64,000 bases of DNA. Origin: Macrosoma leucophasiata. Lineage: Eukaryota > Arthropoda > Insecta > Lepidoptera > Hedylidae. A program made the translations under genes and the position numbers. Where the stretch lies: positions 1,364,001 to 1,428,000 of the forward strand of contig JAWQUS010000022.1 in the NCBI GenBank assembly GCA_036365455.1, written 5' to 3'. Below are positions 29,212-38,837 of the stretch, one piece after another; the stretch's first letter is position 1, and the number at the start of each line of letters is the position of its first letter. The notes under the pieces were generated by a model. That model was given only the letters and a program-made list of their open reading frames with translations, ran no database searches and had not been told where the DNA came from.

Positions 29212-29237
29212 TATATATATAGATAGATAGATAGATA

Positions 29238-29327
29238 ATGGCATCGCTGTTACGCATATTGCCATCAAGTAAAACTATATTTCGTATTCATATTAAGCAG
29301 CTTAAAAGTCAGAATCAGTAATAAGAT
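29238..29327 (-). mobile_element. Repeat B, reverse 3' end
   Basis: AATGGCATCGCTGTTACGCA to GCAGCTTAAAAGTCAGAATC. Confidence 0.6.
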
Positions 29328-29333
29328 ATTTTG

Positions 29334-29606
29334 CGGGTGGTGGAGCTGCAGTGACGGGGCTCACGGGCGTAGGCACCACCGCATTACCTAATATACTTGC
29401 CGCTAAATGGTAGTGTTCAGCACTATCATGTTCCGGTCAGCCCTGTAATTTCCGGCACAGAGGCATTACACCTTAGGCCTCAGGCGTTGTAACGCATCTG
29501 CATTTCGACCTTGACCTTTGTGTGGGTGTCTATAGGCTGCAGTCATCACTTAACATCAATGTGAACTGCAACCTTGTTTGCCACTTCCCTTACATACAGA
29601 AAAAAA
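29334..29606 (+). mobile_element. SINE-A
   Basis: GGGTGGTGGAGCTGCAGTGA to CTTCCCTTACATACAG plus A-rich tail. Confidence 0.8.
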
Positions 29607-29811
29607 TAATGATAAATAATAAATTCATTTAGGGTTACACCCTATCAACCTTTTTTTGGGAGAGAAAATACAAAAAACACAAGTAGAGCTATTTGCTTAG
29701 AATCACCTTATTTGTGGCAGACTGGTGCCTCTGAAAGGTATTTTTTTTAAATATTAAAAGTGACATGATGTTTTGTGCTACTCTCCGCATGCTACTGGCC
29801 CGTGTTGCTCT

Positions 29812-29990
29812 ATTTTTTTTTTTTTAATGTTATAAAAGTGGCAAACAAGCGTGCAGTTCACATTGATGTTAAGTGATGACTGCAGCCTATAGACACGCAC
29901 ACAATGACCAGAGGTCAAAATGCAAATGCGCTGCCACTCCTGAGGCATTAGGTATTATGCCTCTGTGCCGGAAATTACAGAGCCGTAAAT
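29812..29990 (-). mobile_element. SINE-A, reverse, truncated
   Basis: Poly-T, TTATAAAAGTGGCAAACAAG to GGAAATTACAGAGCCGTA. Confidence 0.8.
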
Positions 29991-30235
29991 GATGATGTTT
30001 ATGATTTACTACAAAAAAAATATCGATAATATTGTATATCGATGCTTAATCACTATATATCTGTAATTAGAACCTTGCAACCCTAGATTGGACTAGAGTT
30101 GTAGAACAAGTACTAGGTGAATACGAGTTCAAATGATATTGACCTAGTTTTATGTCAACTTACATTGTAAATACATATACGTTTAGTTATGTGGATGTGT
30201 TATTTTATATCACGCTTTATATTATTTTTATTGAC

Positions 30236-30772
30236 TTTTTATATGTAATGGAAGTGGCAAACAAGCATGCAGTTCACATTGATGGGAGCTATGGTCTGAG
30301 CCTTGATAATTTTAACTCAAACTCAAACTCAAAAATTCATTTAATCACTTGGAAATAATAGAATTTGCTTGTGATAGGTCAAATTACAAATATAAAATTA
30401 AAGCGAATAACAACTGATACGTTGATTAATATGTCAAAGTAAACAAAATAAAATAAATAATAGTCCAAAAATACTTAATGATAAAAATAGGTATCAACAG
30501 AATGTTCCATACTTTCTTTTACAAACGGCAAGATAAGATAAAACAAAAAAAAATGGGACATTCTTTGTCATTCACTGGCAGAGTTCCAAAGCCCACATTA
30601 CTGAGAAAAAACCTGCCAAAACAAAACTCAGTAGGGTCTTTTCAAAATATGTTCCGTGATGTTAAGTGATGACTGCAGCCTATAGACACCCACACAAAGA
30701 CCAGGGTCAAAATGCGTCACCACTCCTGAGGTCTTAGGTGTTAAGCCTCTGTGCCGAAAGTTACAGGGCATA
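30236..30772 (-). mobile_element. SINE-A, reverse, split by a LINE-type tail
   Basis: The first part ends GCAGTTCACATTGATG (30284); the second starts GATGTTAAGTGATGACTG (30658). GATG at both edges may be remnants of a target duplication. Confidence 0.75.
30285..30657 (-). mobile_element. LINE-type 3' region, reverse, inside SINE-A
   Basis: (CTCAAA)n at 30321-30339 reads on the minus strand as a simple-repeat tail. Further in is GGCAGAGTTCCAAAGCCC and ACTGAGAAAAAACCTGCC, similar to the stretch near 12.8 kb. No coding region found. Confidence 0.5.
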
Positions 30773-30775
30773 GAG

Positions 30776-31040
30776 CAACACCGGAGGGGAGTAGCCATAT
30801 GCAGGCTTTCCCCTCTGTCGAAGTACAAGCCAAAATGGACTTATACCTGTCGCCTAGATGTTTAAATGTGTGCGTGAAATTGTTTCTGTATTTTGTTAGA
30901 GTCAAGGTGTGAGTTTCGTATCTAGTAATAGACGATTTTTGTAGTGTGAGTGTGTCGCACGCATTTCCCCCCGCAAAAAATGACAGACTGTTTTGCTTCG
31001 GTAATAAACGCTATGGCTACTCCCCTCCAGCACACCGCGC
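30776..31040 (+). mobile_element. MITE-E, ends shortened
   Basis: AGAGCAACACCGGAGGGGAG to CTACTCCCCTCCAGCACACC, with CGCAAAAAATGACAGACTG inside. The GC-rich part of each terminal repeat is partly lost. Confidence 0.75.
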
Positions 31041-31175
31041 ACGTAAACAAGCATGCAGTTCACATTGATGTTAAGTGATTACTCATCAGTGACACCCACA
31101 CAAAGACCAAGGTGCGTTACCACTTCTGAGCCTAAGGCGTTATGCCTCTCTGCCGGAAATTACTGGGCCGTAAAA
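31041..31175 (-). mobile_element. SINE-A, reverse, truncated
   Basis: GTAAACAAGCATGCAGTTCA to GGAAATTACTGGGCCGTA, directly beside MITE-E. Confidence 0.75.
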
Positions 31176-31261
31176 GGTAATATTCGGTCCTGTTATATCC
31201 GGTACTGAGGCAAAAGAGGGTTCGATTCCCGGGTCAAAAAAAAAAACAAAAAGAACCACAG

Positions 31262-31405
31262 CGAGCTTCCCCTGTGTACCAGCATCCCTATAAGGTACAC
31301 ACCACCGACGTTTCGGGGGCAGATAGGCCCGGGGAGTAAGAACCTCGATCCCCGAACCATCTCCCCCCTCTGTTGCGTATCACGCGCGGAGGGAGGGATG
31401 ATGAT
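31262..31405 (-). repeat. Repeat J, copy 2
   Basis: CGACGTTTCGGGGGCAGATA, GGCCCGGGGAGTAAGAACC and GCGCGGAGGGAGGGATGATG. Same orientation as the copy at 7892. Confidence 0.6.
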
Positions 31406-31477
31406 TAGTCAGTCAGATTCCCGGGTCGCAGGCTATCAGAGGCAACGGTGTAAAATCCCTTATCTCTGGTTCTATTG

Positions 31478-31642
31478 AATGAATGAATGAATAAACTTTA
31501 TTGTAGACCAGAAATATACAAACAATATTATACAAAATAGCAATTTGTACAAACGGCGGCCTTATCGCAAAGCTGCGATTTCTCCCAGGCAACCTTCGGA
31601 TCAGGAATAATAAAAAAAAAGCAAATTTAACGTCGGTAGGGT
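31478..31642 (-). mobile_element. LINE 3' end with (TTCA)n tail, reverse, in SINE-H
   Basis: (TGAA)n then TAAACTTTATTGTAGACCAG and CGCAAAGCTGCGATTTCTCC. Read on the minus strand this is stem, AATAAAGTTTA and (TTCA)n, the type seen at 5200-5343. Flanked by the 9-bp duplication GTTCTATTG (31469-31477, 31643-31651). Confidence 0.8.
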
Positions 31643-31737
31643 GTTCTATTGGCATTTTTCCATTTCGTGGAAGTTTCCGGAATGCACGTGTGTAAAAAAA
31701 AAACAACAGGTTCGCCACCATGTTACATGATCCAAAA

Positions 31738-31858
31738 CGTCCCACTGCTGGGCACGAGTCTCTTCCCTTTTGGGGAGAGGCCTGGAGCTTACTCCACCAC
31801 GCTGCTCCAATGCGGATTGGTGGAGGTGAGTGGGTTAGTGGCCAACCCGCTGCGTGCC
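31738..31858 (-). mobile_element. SINE-D 3' segment, reverse, in SINE-H
   Basis: ACGTCCCACTGCTGGGCACG to TTAGTGGCCAACCCGCTG. Joined to H at ACGT on the left without a visible duplication. Confidence 0.7.
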
Positions 31859-32145
31859 CGCTGCGCTTTGCGTTTATGCTTGTATGCATTTACCTCTTCC
31901 TACCCCTTCTGGAATTACAGGCGTGAGGATACATTTAGCATAGATTTTTTTACTTTCCTTTGTATAGTTTGAATGAATTCAATTAGATAATAACTATGAA
32001 ACATTTTTGCAGCAACAAAAACTTTGAATACAATAAATTGAAGTAAGCCCGCACTGCAGAGCACTGAGTCAAGTTCTTAACATTGAGTGCCAACACTGGA
32101 AATACGAAGCTTGACACCTGTTTTAACGCGAAACTTATAGCGTGA

Positions 32146-32410
32146 CAGGTGGTTGAGCTCCAGTGACGGAGCTCGCTGGCGTAGGCACCACCGCATTACC
32201 TAATATACTTGCCGCTAAATGGTAGTGTTAAGCACTATCGTGTTCTGGTCAGGTGGTAATGTACGGCCCTGGTATTTCCGGCACAGAGGCATAACACCTT
32301 GGGCCTTGCATTTTGACTTTGGTCTTTGTGTGGGTGTCTATAGGCTGTAATCATCACTTAACATCAATGTGAACTGCATGCTTGTTTGCCACTGCCATGA
32401 CAAAAAAAAA
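32146..32410 (+). mobile_element. SINE-A
   Basis: CAGGTGGTTGAGCTCCAGTG to CCATGACAAAAAAAAA. Confidence 0.8.
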
Positions 32411-32435
32411 TACATTTTATTATATTTCTATCACA

Positions 32436-32555
32436 TCTTGACCTCAAGAATGGAATCGCATCTGTATTATGACCTTTGGTTTTGTATGTCTATAGTTTGC
32501 AGTCGCCACTTAACAGCCATGTTAACTGCACGCTTGTTTGCAATCATAATTTTGG
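32436..32555 (+). mobile_element. SINE-A, divergent 3' half
   Basis: CTTGACCTCAAGAATGGAAT, TTGCAGTCGCCACTTAAC and GCACGCTTGTTTGCAAT. An older copy than its neighbour. Confidence 0.55.
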
Positions 32556-33074
32556 ATCAATCATCCAGGGCCTATGCAACCACCTACATTCATTAATTAT
32601 ATTATGCGAGTACCTACTCAATTAAGTTTACTAGAGACAAGACCCTGTTGACATGTAATTTATTTTACTACTATAATAATTGCGAAAATATGTATATTTG
32701 TTTATTTGTGGTTCACCACGCTAAAGCGGCTTCTGCTGACGTCATGATTGACGTTAAATAACAATTTGACAGAGAGAAACAAAGAAAAAAAAAGAGAAAT
32801 TATTTATATCTACATATTCGATGTACTTTATTAAATTAAAGAACTTGGACCTTATTTAATTAGGCGTTTTGTAGTTGCATAATACATACTTGTAATAATA
32901 TTTAAAAAATAAATGCTCAAATTCAATAAAGTGAAGAGTCATTATATTCTATTGGTTTTTATTTGGGTTCCGCAACAAAATGGGTTAAAGGGACTCAGAA
33001 GAACATGATTACTTTGAGTCCCAGGGGTCCCGGATTAAATCTCCAAATTCGAATAAGATAATATATTGGACGAC
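32556..33074. other. No feature recognised
   Basis: AT-rich, with CTTAAATTAAAGAACTTGG-like stretches but no motif, tail or repeat boundary I can support. Confidence 0.4.
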
Positions 33075-33508
33075 GATATATGACGATGGAAGGAGACCGG
33101 ACGGTATGTCATTGATGCCCTGGAAGATGGGTGGGCCTTTGGTGTGGGACGCAACTTGCGTTGACACCTTAGCGCCATCCCATCTTCCAAGCACGGCGTG
33201 CTCCGCTGGCACTGCTGCTGCAACTGCGGAGACCCTGAAACAGCGCAAATATAGTACCCTTCCAGAGGACTATATATTTGTGCCTTTCGGGGTCGAAACA
33301 CTTGGTCCTTGGGGCCCCAGTGCTCGGCTCTTATTCAAAGAGATCGCGAAACGGCTGGTCGACACTTCCCGTGACCAGAGGGCTGGCCAATTTGCCTAAA
33401 GGTCAAAGAATCAGCATTGCCATCCAACGAGGCAATGCTGCCAGCCTTCTGGGTACCATAACACAGGAAGGTAGTGATGCGGAATTCTTAGACGCATGTT
33501 GTTTTTAG
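33075..33508 (+). pseudogene. Retroelement-associated ORF fragment (PD-(D/E)XK nuclease-like), frameshifted
   Basis: The plus-strand frame from about 33084 reads RRPDGMSLMPWKMGGPLVWD, then ATCVDTLAPSHLP, KQRKYSTLPEDYIFVPFGVE, TLGPWGPSARLLFKEIAKRL and DQRAGQFA before a stop at 33397. One base off, the next frame continues QRISIAIQRGNAASLLGT, to a stop at 33508. The two halves look like one protein split by a frameshift near 33390. I recall the PDG...WD.TC.DT...QR.S.A.QRGN.AS..GT pattern from ORFs beside reverse transcriptases in invertebrates. The PD...D.TC spacing resembles a PD-(D/E)XK nuclease. Both statements are from memory and need a search. Confidence 0.5.
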
Positions 33509-33634
33509 TTTAGGTATAACTTTATATTATGTAAATACTATTTAGGTTTTAAATATATTTTAATGTTTTTTTTTATTATGAAGATTAATTAAGGTTTCAT
33601 TAATATAATATTATGTATGGATCCTGTAAACATA

Positions 33635-33819
33635 TCTTAATATATATAAATCTCGTGTCACAATGTTTGTCCTCGATGGACTCCTAAGCCACTTAACCGA
33701 TTATAATAAAATTCGCACACCATGTGCAGTTCGATCCAACTTGAGAGATAGGATATCTTACATTACGCTATGACTAATAGGAGCAGAGCAGCGCGGGCGA
33801 AGCCGGGGCGGGCCGCTAG
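33635..33819 (+). mobile_element. Helitron-like N
   Basis: TCTTAATATATATAAATCTC start, AATAAAATTCGCACACCATG, end AGCCGGGGCGGGCCGCTAG then T. Reverse copies at 47675-47795 and 49566-49752. Confidence 0.55.
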
Positions 33820-33891
33820 TTATATTATAAACAGATAATATATTGACATTTTCAAATGAAGAATATTCCCAGAGACTTTGAGAGAAATTTA

Positions 33892-33955
33892 ACTTCACGC
33901 CTGTAACCTCGAAGGGGTAGGCAGAGGTAAATGCATGTACAACACCCTCAGTTTG
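33892..33955 (-). mobile_element. SINE-H tail, reverse
   Basis: CTTCACGCCTGTAACCTCGA and GGGGTAGGCAGAGGTAAATG only. Confidence 0.65.
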
Positions 33956-34109
33956 TTTATAAAAAAGTAGTTTTCGGATTTATTTCGCGAATATTAAACA
34001 AAGTTAATTATTTTAAATCCACCCGAGTTTTTTTGGTTGCTTTTCAGCTTCAGTGGATGGTGGATGGTATTTTGTATTCTTTACTTTTTACGAATAATTT
34101 ACGAAGCTA

Positions 34110-34389
34110 TTTTTTTTTAATTATGGAAGTGGCAAACAAGCATGCAGTTCACCTTGATGTTAAGTGAATACTGCAGCCTACAGACCACACAAAGACCAAG
34201 GTCAAAATGCAGATGCGTTACCACTCCTGAGGCCTAAGGTGTTATGCCTCTGTGCCGGAAATTACAGTCGTACATTACCACCTGACCGGAACACGATAGT
34301 GCTGAACACTACCATTTAGCGGCAAGTATATTAGGTAACGCGGTGGTGCCTACGCCCGCGAGCTCCGTCTCTGGAGCTCTACCACCAGT
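34110..34389 (-). mobile_element. SINE-A, reverse, full-length
   Basis: Poly-T, ATTATGGAAGTGGCAAACAA, ending CTCTACCACCAGTG. Confidence 0.85.
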
Positions 34390-34454
34390 GAAAAGAAAAG
34401 TATTTTAAGCATTATATCTTGAACTAAATGAGAATAAATACATTGTGCATTTGT

Positions 34455-34672
34455 AATGTAATAAGCTGGCAAACTAGCATGCAGATCACATTGATGTTAA
34501 GTGACGACTGCAGCCTATAGACATCTACGTAAAACCAGAGGTCTACATGCAGATGCGTTGTCACCCCTGAGACCTAAGGTGTCATTTCTCTGTGATAGTT
34601 ATTACGGGGCCATACATTACCATCGAACTGGAACACGATAGTGCTGAACACTACCATTTGGCGACAGATTAG
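34455..34672 (-). mobile_element. SINE-A' subfamily, reverse, truncated
   Basis: GGCAAACTAGCATGCAGATC to ACACTACCATTTGGCGACAG, with GATAGTTATTACGGGGCC as in the 19583 copy. Confidence 0.75.
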
Positions 34673-35056
34673 GCTTTTTTATTTATTTTCTGTTCAAATC
34701 TCTTGTTCTAACATAATCCTTTCAACATTCGATTGAAGCTTTTCTTAGAGATGTTCGCTCATTTACCATAATTCAAAAGTTCATAGGCCATTACACAAAC
34801 TAGGGCGGCGTACGGTCGAGACAGCGCCAGTATGTCATTACCCTAACGTTCCTAATAACGCAATTTACGAGTCGGTAACTGTATTCGACCAAAACACTAC
34901 TATTAGGAATTTTAGAATCTTTTTTGGGATCCTTTGGACTGATAGAAAAACTGTGGCTAGGTTAATAGTAGTTAAAACCTATAAGAAATACTTTTTGTAG
35001 TTTTTTGTAGGCTAGAGGACGCGTACCACATTGTGGATGATGGATGTGAACGGAGT
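34673..35056. other. No feature recognised
   Basis: No tail, terminal repeat or coding motif found. Confidence 0.4.
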
Positions 35057-35260
35057 CACCGTACAAATATGAACAGTATGGAAACTACGTACAAAACGTT
35101 CGAAATGGCACACTAACACAAACATGCGCATCGACGCTCGATGTAGCGAGTGACTAAGTACTGCAGCACCGCGAGAACCGCTTAGAGGCCTCGTCGATGC
35201 GCATGTTTGTGTGAGTGTGACGTTTCAAGGTTTGTAGGACGGTCATATTTGCATTGTGAC
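35057..35260. mobile_element. Foldback MITE-R, copy 1
   Basis: Left arm CCGTACAAATATGAACAGTA, CACACTAACACAAACATGCG; right arm CGCATGTTTGTGTGAGTGTG, decaying toward GGACGGTCATATTTGC. ACGGAGT on both sides may be the target duplication. Better copy at 50109-50324. Confidence 0.65.
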
Positions 35261-35295
35261 GGAGTGCTACATTAAGATCTGTATGGTAGAAGAGC

Positions 35296-35545
35296 ACGGT
35301 AGACCTCCATCGAGTTTCCTATGGACTCCTGGACCATTTTGGGAATAACTGGTAGACCACTTATGGTGACTGGTAGACCAGTTATTCCCAAAATGGTCCA
35401 GGAGTCCATAGAAAACTCGATGGAGGTCTACGTAAATAAAAATCTGAAATAAGGAAATGTGATATAAACGCAACAAGGAAGGCCACCGAATCCAGAAAAA
35501 AATTGAAAGGGGTCTACAAGAAAAAAATTCCCAAACCTGCAGATT
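35296..35545. mobile_element. Palindrome related to hAT-like MITE
   Basis: GTAGACCTCCATCGAGTTTC ... GGGAATAACTGGT is the reverse complement of ACCAGTTATTCCC...GATGGAGGTCTAC (ends about 35436). After that GGGGTCTACAAGAAAAAAAT and CCCAAACCTGCAG resemble the right part of the hAT-like element at 58264-58595. Confidence 0.6.
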
Positions 35546-35565
35546 AAAGAAATGTCGGTGTAATT

Positions 35566-35836
35566 TACTGGTGATGGAACTCCAGTGACGGAGCTCGCGG
35601 GCGTAGGTTTACTTGCCGCTAAATGGTAGTGTTCAGCATTATCGTGTTCCGTTCAGGTGGTAATGTACGGCCCTGTAATTTCCGGCACAAAGGCATAACA
35701 CCTGAGGCCTCAGGAGCGGCATATATATCAATACATCTGCATTTTGACATCTAGTCATTGAGTGGGAGTCTATAGGCTGCAGTCATCACTTAACATCAAT
35801 GTAATCAGCATGCTGGTTTGCCACTTCATAAAAAAA
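35566..35836 (+). mobile_element. SINE-A
   Basis: ACTGGTGATGGAACTCCAGT to CCACTTCATAAAAAA, lacking CACCACCGCATTACC. Confidence 0.8.
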
Positions 35837-36108
35837 GAACAAAAGTAAATTCCCGAGAAAATGAAAATTACTCACAAATGTACCGAACCAATTTTAAAAA
35901 TAGGGTTCGCAATTTCAATGCTTTTTACAAATCGTCTTAACAATCATTTCACCACATAACTGTAGCGATATGATTTATTGCTTTGGGATGGAAAAAAACC
36001 AATAGGTACCTACCCAACAAGATTAATATAAACACAGCGAACAAACAGCCGGTTCCGTTTTTAAATTGATGTGACAGATATTTACGAGTCATTTTGTCCA
36101 ACCATAGA

Positions 36109-36408
36109 ACAATACGGGCCACCGGCCGCGGCGGACCGTAGGGGCGTTTATTACCGATGCAAAACCGTCTGTCATTTTTTGCGGGGGTAAACGTAAACGT
36201 ACAGACAGACACGCACACTACAAAAGTCGCCTATTACTACGAAACTCACATCTTGACTTTAACAAAATACATTAACAATTTCACGCACACATTTAAACAT
36301 CTAGGCGACAGGCATAGGCACACCTGTGTTTGTTCTTTGACAGAGGGGAAAGCCTGCATATGGCTACTCCCCTCCGGTCCGCCGCGGCTGGTGGCCCGTG
36401 TTGCTCTA
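36109..36408 (-). mobile_element. MITE-E, near complete
   Basis: GGGCCACCGGCCGCGGCGGA at the left and TCCGCCGCGGCTGGTGGCCC at the right. Interior reversed relative to 36846-37195 (CTATTACTACGAAACTCACA). Confidence 0.8.
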
Positions 36409-36465
36409 TGTCGGGAACAAACAGCCTATTCCGTTTTTAAATTTATTTGACAGATATTTAAGAGC

Positions 36466-36546
36466 CGTTTGGTCCAACGGTGTGCGACGAACGTTTTAAC
36501 CGAGACTCATGTGTTCGATCCCCGTGCCGAGACAAATATTTGTATG
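36466..36546 (+). mobile_element. SINE-C tRNA-like head
   Basis: GTTTGGTCCAACGGTGTGCG, GTGTTCGATCCCCGTGCCG (B box) and AGACAAATATTTGTATGG. The body is missing. Confidence 0.6.
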
Positions 36547-36716
36547 GATTATTCTACGTATCTTTCTCTATCATTTGATGTAGTGTACCTACAAGGTGCG
36601 GACCCAACGTGGAACTTGTCCTTAAAATTATTTAAATATTGTTTATACCTATATGAAGCACGTGCTAAAAGTTACAATAAAACAAAAACACGTGAGTTTT
36701 TTTTGTTTATATTATT

Positions 36717-37314
36717 AAAAAAAAACATTAAAAATAAAAAAATATACAATTTATGTATCGTTGACTTTGACCGAATCTTTTTTTTCAGATTCCTCGTAGA
36801 AAACGTGCTTTTTTTAGGGTAAAATGTACGGAATATTTAGAGCATAGAGCAACACGGGCCACCAGCCGCGGCGGACCGGAGGGGAGTAGCCATATGCAGG
36901 CTTTCCCCTCTATCAAAGTACAAGACCAAATGGTCCTATGCCTGTCGCCCAGATATTTAAATGTGTACGTGAAATTGTTTACGTATATTTTTAAAGTAAA
37001 GTCTATTACTACTAAACTCACAACAAGTCAAGATGTGAGTTTCGTAGTAATAGACGATTTTAGTAGTGTGAGTGAATGTTACACGTATTTCCGACTTAGG
37101 TGTCCCCCCGCAAAAAATGACAGATTGTTTTACATCGGTAATAAACGCTATGGCTACTCCCTCCGGTCCGCCGCGGCCGGTGGCCGTGTTGCTCTTTGCT
37201 CCAATTGAACGAAACCCTAAAAAAGCACGTTTACTACGAGATATCTGAAAAAAAGATTCGGTTAAATTAAACGATACATAAATTATGTTTTTTTATTTTA
37301 ATGTTTTTTTTTTC
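36717..37314. repeat. ~600-bp palindrome with MITE-E at its centre
   Basis: The left arm 36717-36820 (TTATGTATCGTTGACTTTGA, ACCGAATCTTTTTTTTCAG, AACGTGCTTTTTTTAGGGT) is largely the reverse complement of 37214-37314 (ACCCTAAAAAAGCACGTTTA, AAAAAAAGATTCGGTTAAAT, ACGATACATAAATTATG). Both flank MITE-E. Confidence 0.8.
36846..37195 (+). mobile_element. MITE-E, reference copy (350 bp)
   Basis: Terminal inverted repeats of about 50 bp: AGAGCAACACGGGCCACCAG...GGAGGGGAGTAGCCATA on the left and its reverse complement ending GTGTTGCTCT on the right. The interior holds a further small inverted repeat (CTATTACTACTAAACTCAC / GTGAGTTTCGTAGTAATAG). Other copies: 7791, 30776, 36109, 48378. Non-autonomous DNA transposon. 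Confidence 0.85.
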
Positions 37315-37318
37315 AGCT

Positions 37319-37640
37319 TCTTGGTGTATATTTGAGTTATATTAAATAAAGTTGGTGGCATTTTGTTTGGTATAAGCTTATTACAGTGCTCGTGTATAGT
37401 GAAATAGAATAACAGTGCGAAAACACGTTCTTTCGGGTTGCCTCTAAAACTTCATTGTAAATGTTCTGGTAAAGTAGCCATCGCTTTACTCGAATTACTG
37501 ACTGTGACTGACTGACAGACTGATAAATTGACTCTGACTTTTACGTTGCTTAACACGAATACGAAATATCATTTTATTTCACACTGGCAATATGGATAAT
37601 ACGCGATGCAATAAAATTAAATAAAAAAACCAGAGGATGT
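37319..37640 (+). mobile_element. Repeat B, forward
   Basis: CTTGGTGTATATTTGAGTTA, GGTGGCATTTTGTTTGGTAT, ending ACGCGATGCAATAAAATTAA and A-rich tail. Confidence 0.8.
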
Positions 37641-38039
37641 GACGGGTTTATCCTTGCCAGACGATGGTTTTTGTACTGAGCATGTTATGATTCATCCCTA
37701 CAAAAATTTCTAGCCTTACAGGGCCAACAATATTCAAAGGGTTCAGTATCTCTCTCACTGTCAGCTATTTTATGAATACACCCTTAATACACTTGTTTAT
37801 CATAGAATTTTTATTGGTTATGTCGTAAACAGATTGAATAATCATGTTTATTATATATTTGGAAGGATTAACGTTTAATTTAGTTTTGTTGAATAGATAT
37901 CTATTCAATATGTTAATTTATTTTTATTGATTGGCAAAATTCACAGGTATTATATTCAGATTACATATAATTTATTTAAGCAAAGCTTATTGTTAATGTT
38001 TTGGGTTTTTTAGTCAATTATAATAACTTAGACCGTCAT
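37641..38039. other. No feature recognised
   Basis: AT-rich; no boundary, tail or motif supported. Confidence 0.4.
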
Positions 38040-38268
38040 CAGAGAATATGTAATAATACTACGTATAGAATGGACACTTCGATGTCCCTCCCAATTTCCC
38101 CGCCTCACCCAACCTCTTATGGGCGACGTTTGTCACCTAAGTCTTCTGGTACGTGCTACGCACATAGGTGCACGTGTAAATACACGTCACTGATTGATGT
38201 CTGTGTATAGAGACCAAAATAAGCGTTTGTACGGAATTTTGGCGGAGTGTCCACGGTGTGGTAATAGT
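38040..38268 (-). repeat. Repeat K, copy 3, reverse
   Basis: CAGAGAATATGTAATAATAC to TTTTGGCGGAGTGTCCACGG. Confidence 0.65.
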
Positions 38269-38432
38269 ATAATCATATTCGAAAATATTATGACTGATTG
38301 ACTTTTTTATTTCAGGTATTGGCATGGTGTGATTAAGTTTGATAAGCGCCAATTTTCTTTTCCGAAGTGGTGAGTATATTGCTTCCATGAAGAACCTACT
38401 TAACGGGGTCGAACTCTAATATATTGGTAATA

Positions 38433-38573
38433 TACTGGTGGTAGAGCTCCAGTGACGGAGCTCGCGGGCCTAGGCGGTGGTGCCTACGCCCGCGCATTAC
38501 CAAAATTATACTTGCCGCTAAATGGTAGTGTTCAGCACATTCGTGTTTCGGTCAGGTGGTAATGTACGGCCGG
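38433..38573 (+). mobile_element. SINE-A 5' half with a 20-bp microinversion
   Basis: ACTGGTGGTAGAGCTCCAGT to GGTAATGTACGGCC. At 38474-38493 the usual GGCGTAGGCACCACC block is present in reverse complement (GCGGTGGTGCCTACGCCCGC). Confidence 0.75.
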
Positions 38574-38734
38574 AGATACGGTCTGACGCGAGTTAAACAT
38601 TTTATACATATCGCAGTGTAAGGCGCCTCTAAATTATCTTACACTTCAAAAATACAGAGTAAAATAACTCTTTTCCTATATTTTTACACGATATAGAGGA
38701 TTCCAAATTCAAAATTCAAATCATTTATTTCAAA

Positions 38735-38837
38735 CTAGCTGTGCCCGCAACTTCGTTCGCGTGGAATAGTGGCTTTGGGCAGCATTTTTGGATATAACTT
38801 TTGGTTAATTTTGGATCATACAAAAACGCACGTCGGG
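38735..38837 (-). mobile_element. Helitron-like end next to the minisatellite
   Basis: CTAGCTGTGCCCGCAACTTC, GTTCGCGTGGAATAGTGGC, then TTGGGCAGCATTTTTGGATA. The part from GTGGAATAGTGGC is repeated after the minisatellite at 40439. Confidence 0.45.

Larger units (their letters stand above)
31425..31935 (+). mobile_element. SINE-H, chimeric, with LINE tail and SINE-D segment inside
   Basis: H pieces: GATTCCCGGGTCGCAGGCTA (31428), CATTTTTCCATTTCGTGGAA (31653), CAGGTTCGCCACCATGTTAC (31710) and GCATTTACCTCTTCCTACCC (31885) to GGCGTGAGGATACAT. A LINE tail lies at 31478-31642 and a SINE-D stretch at 31738-31858. Confidence 0.7.

Noticed and set aside
33106..33399. Host gene with a conserved WDATC domain
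   Set aside because: Frameshifted, without upstream exons, and the motif is one I associate with retroelement ORFs. Treated as retroelement debris pending a search.
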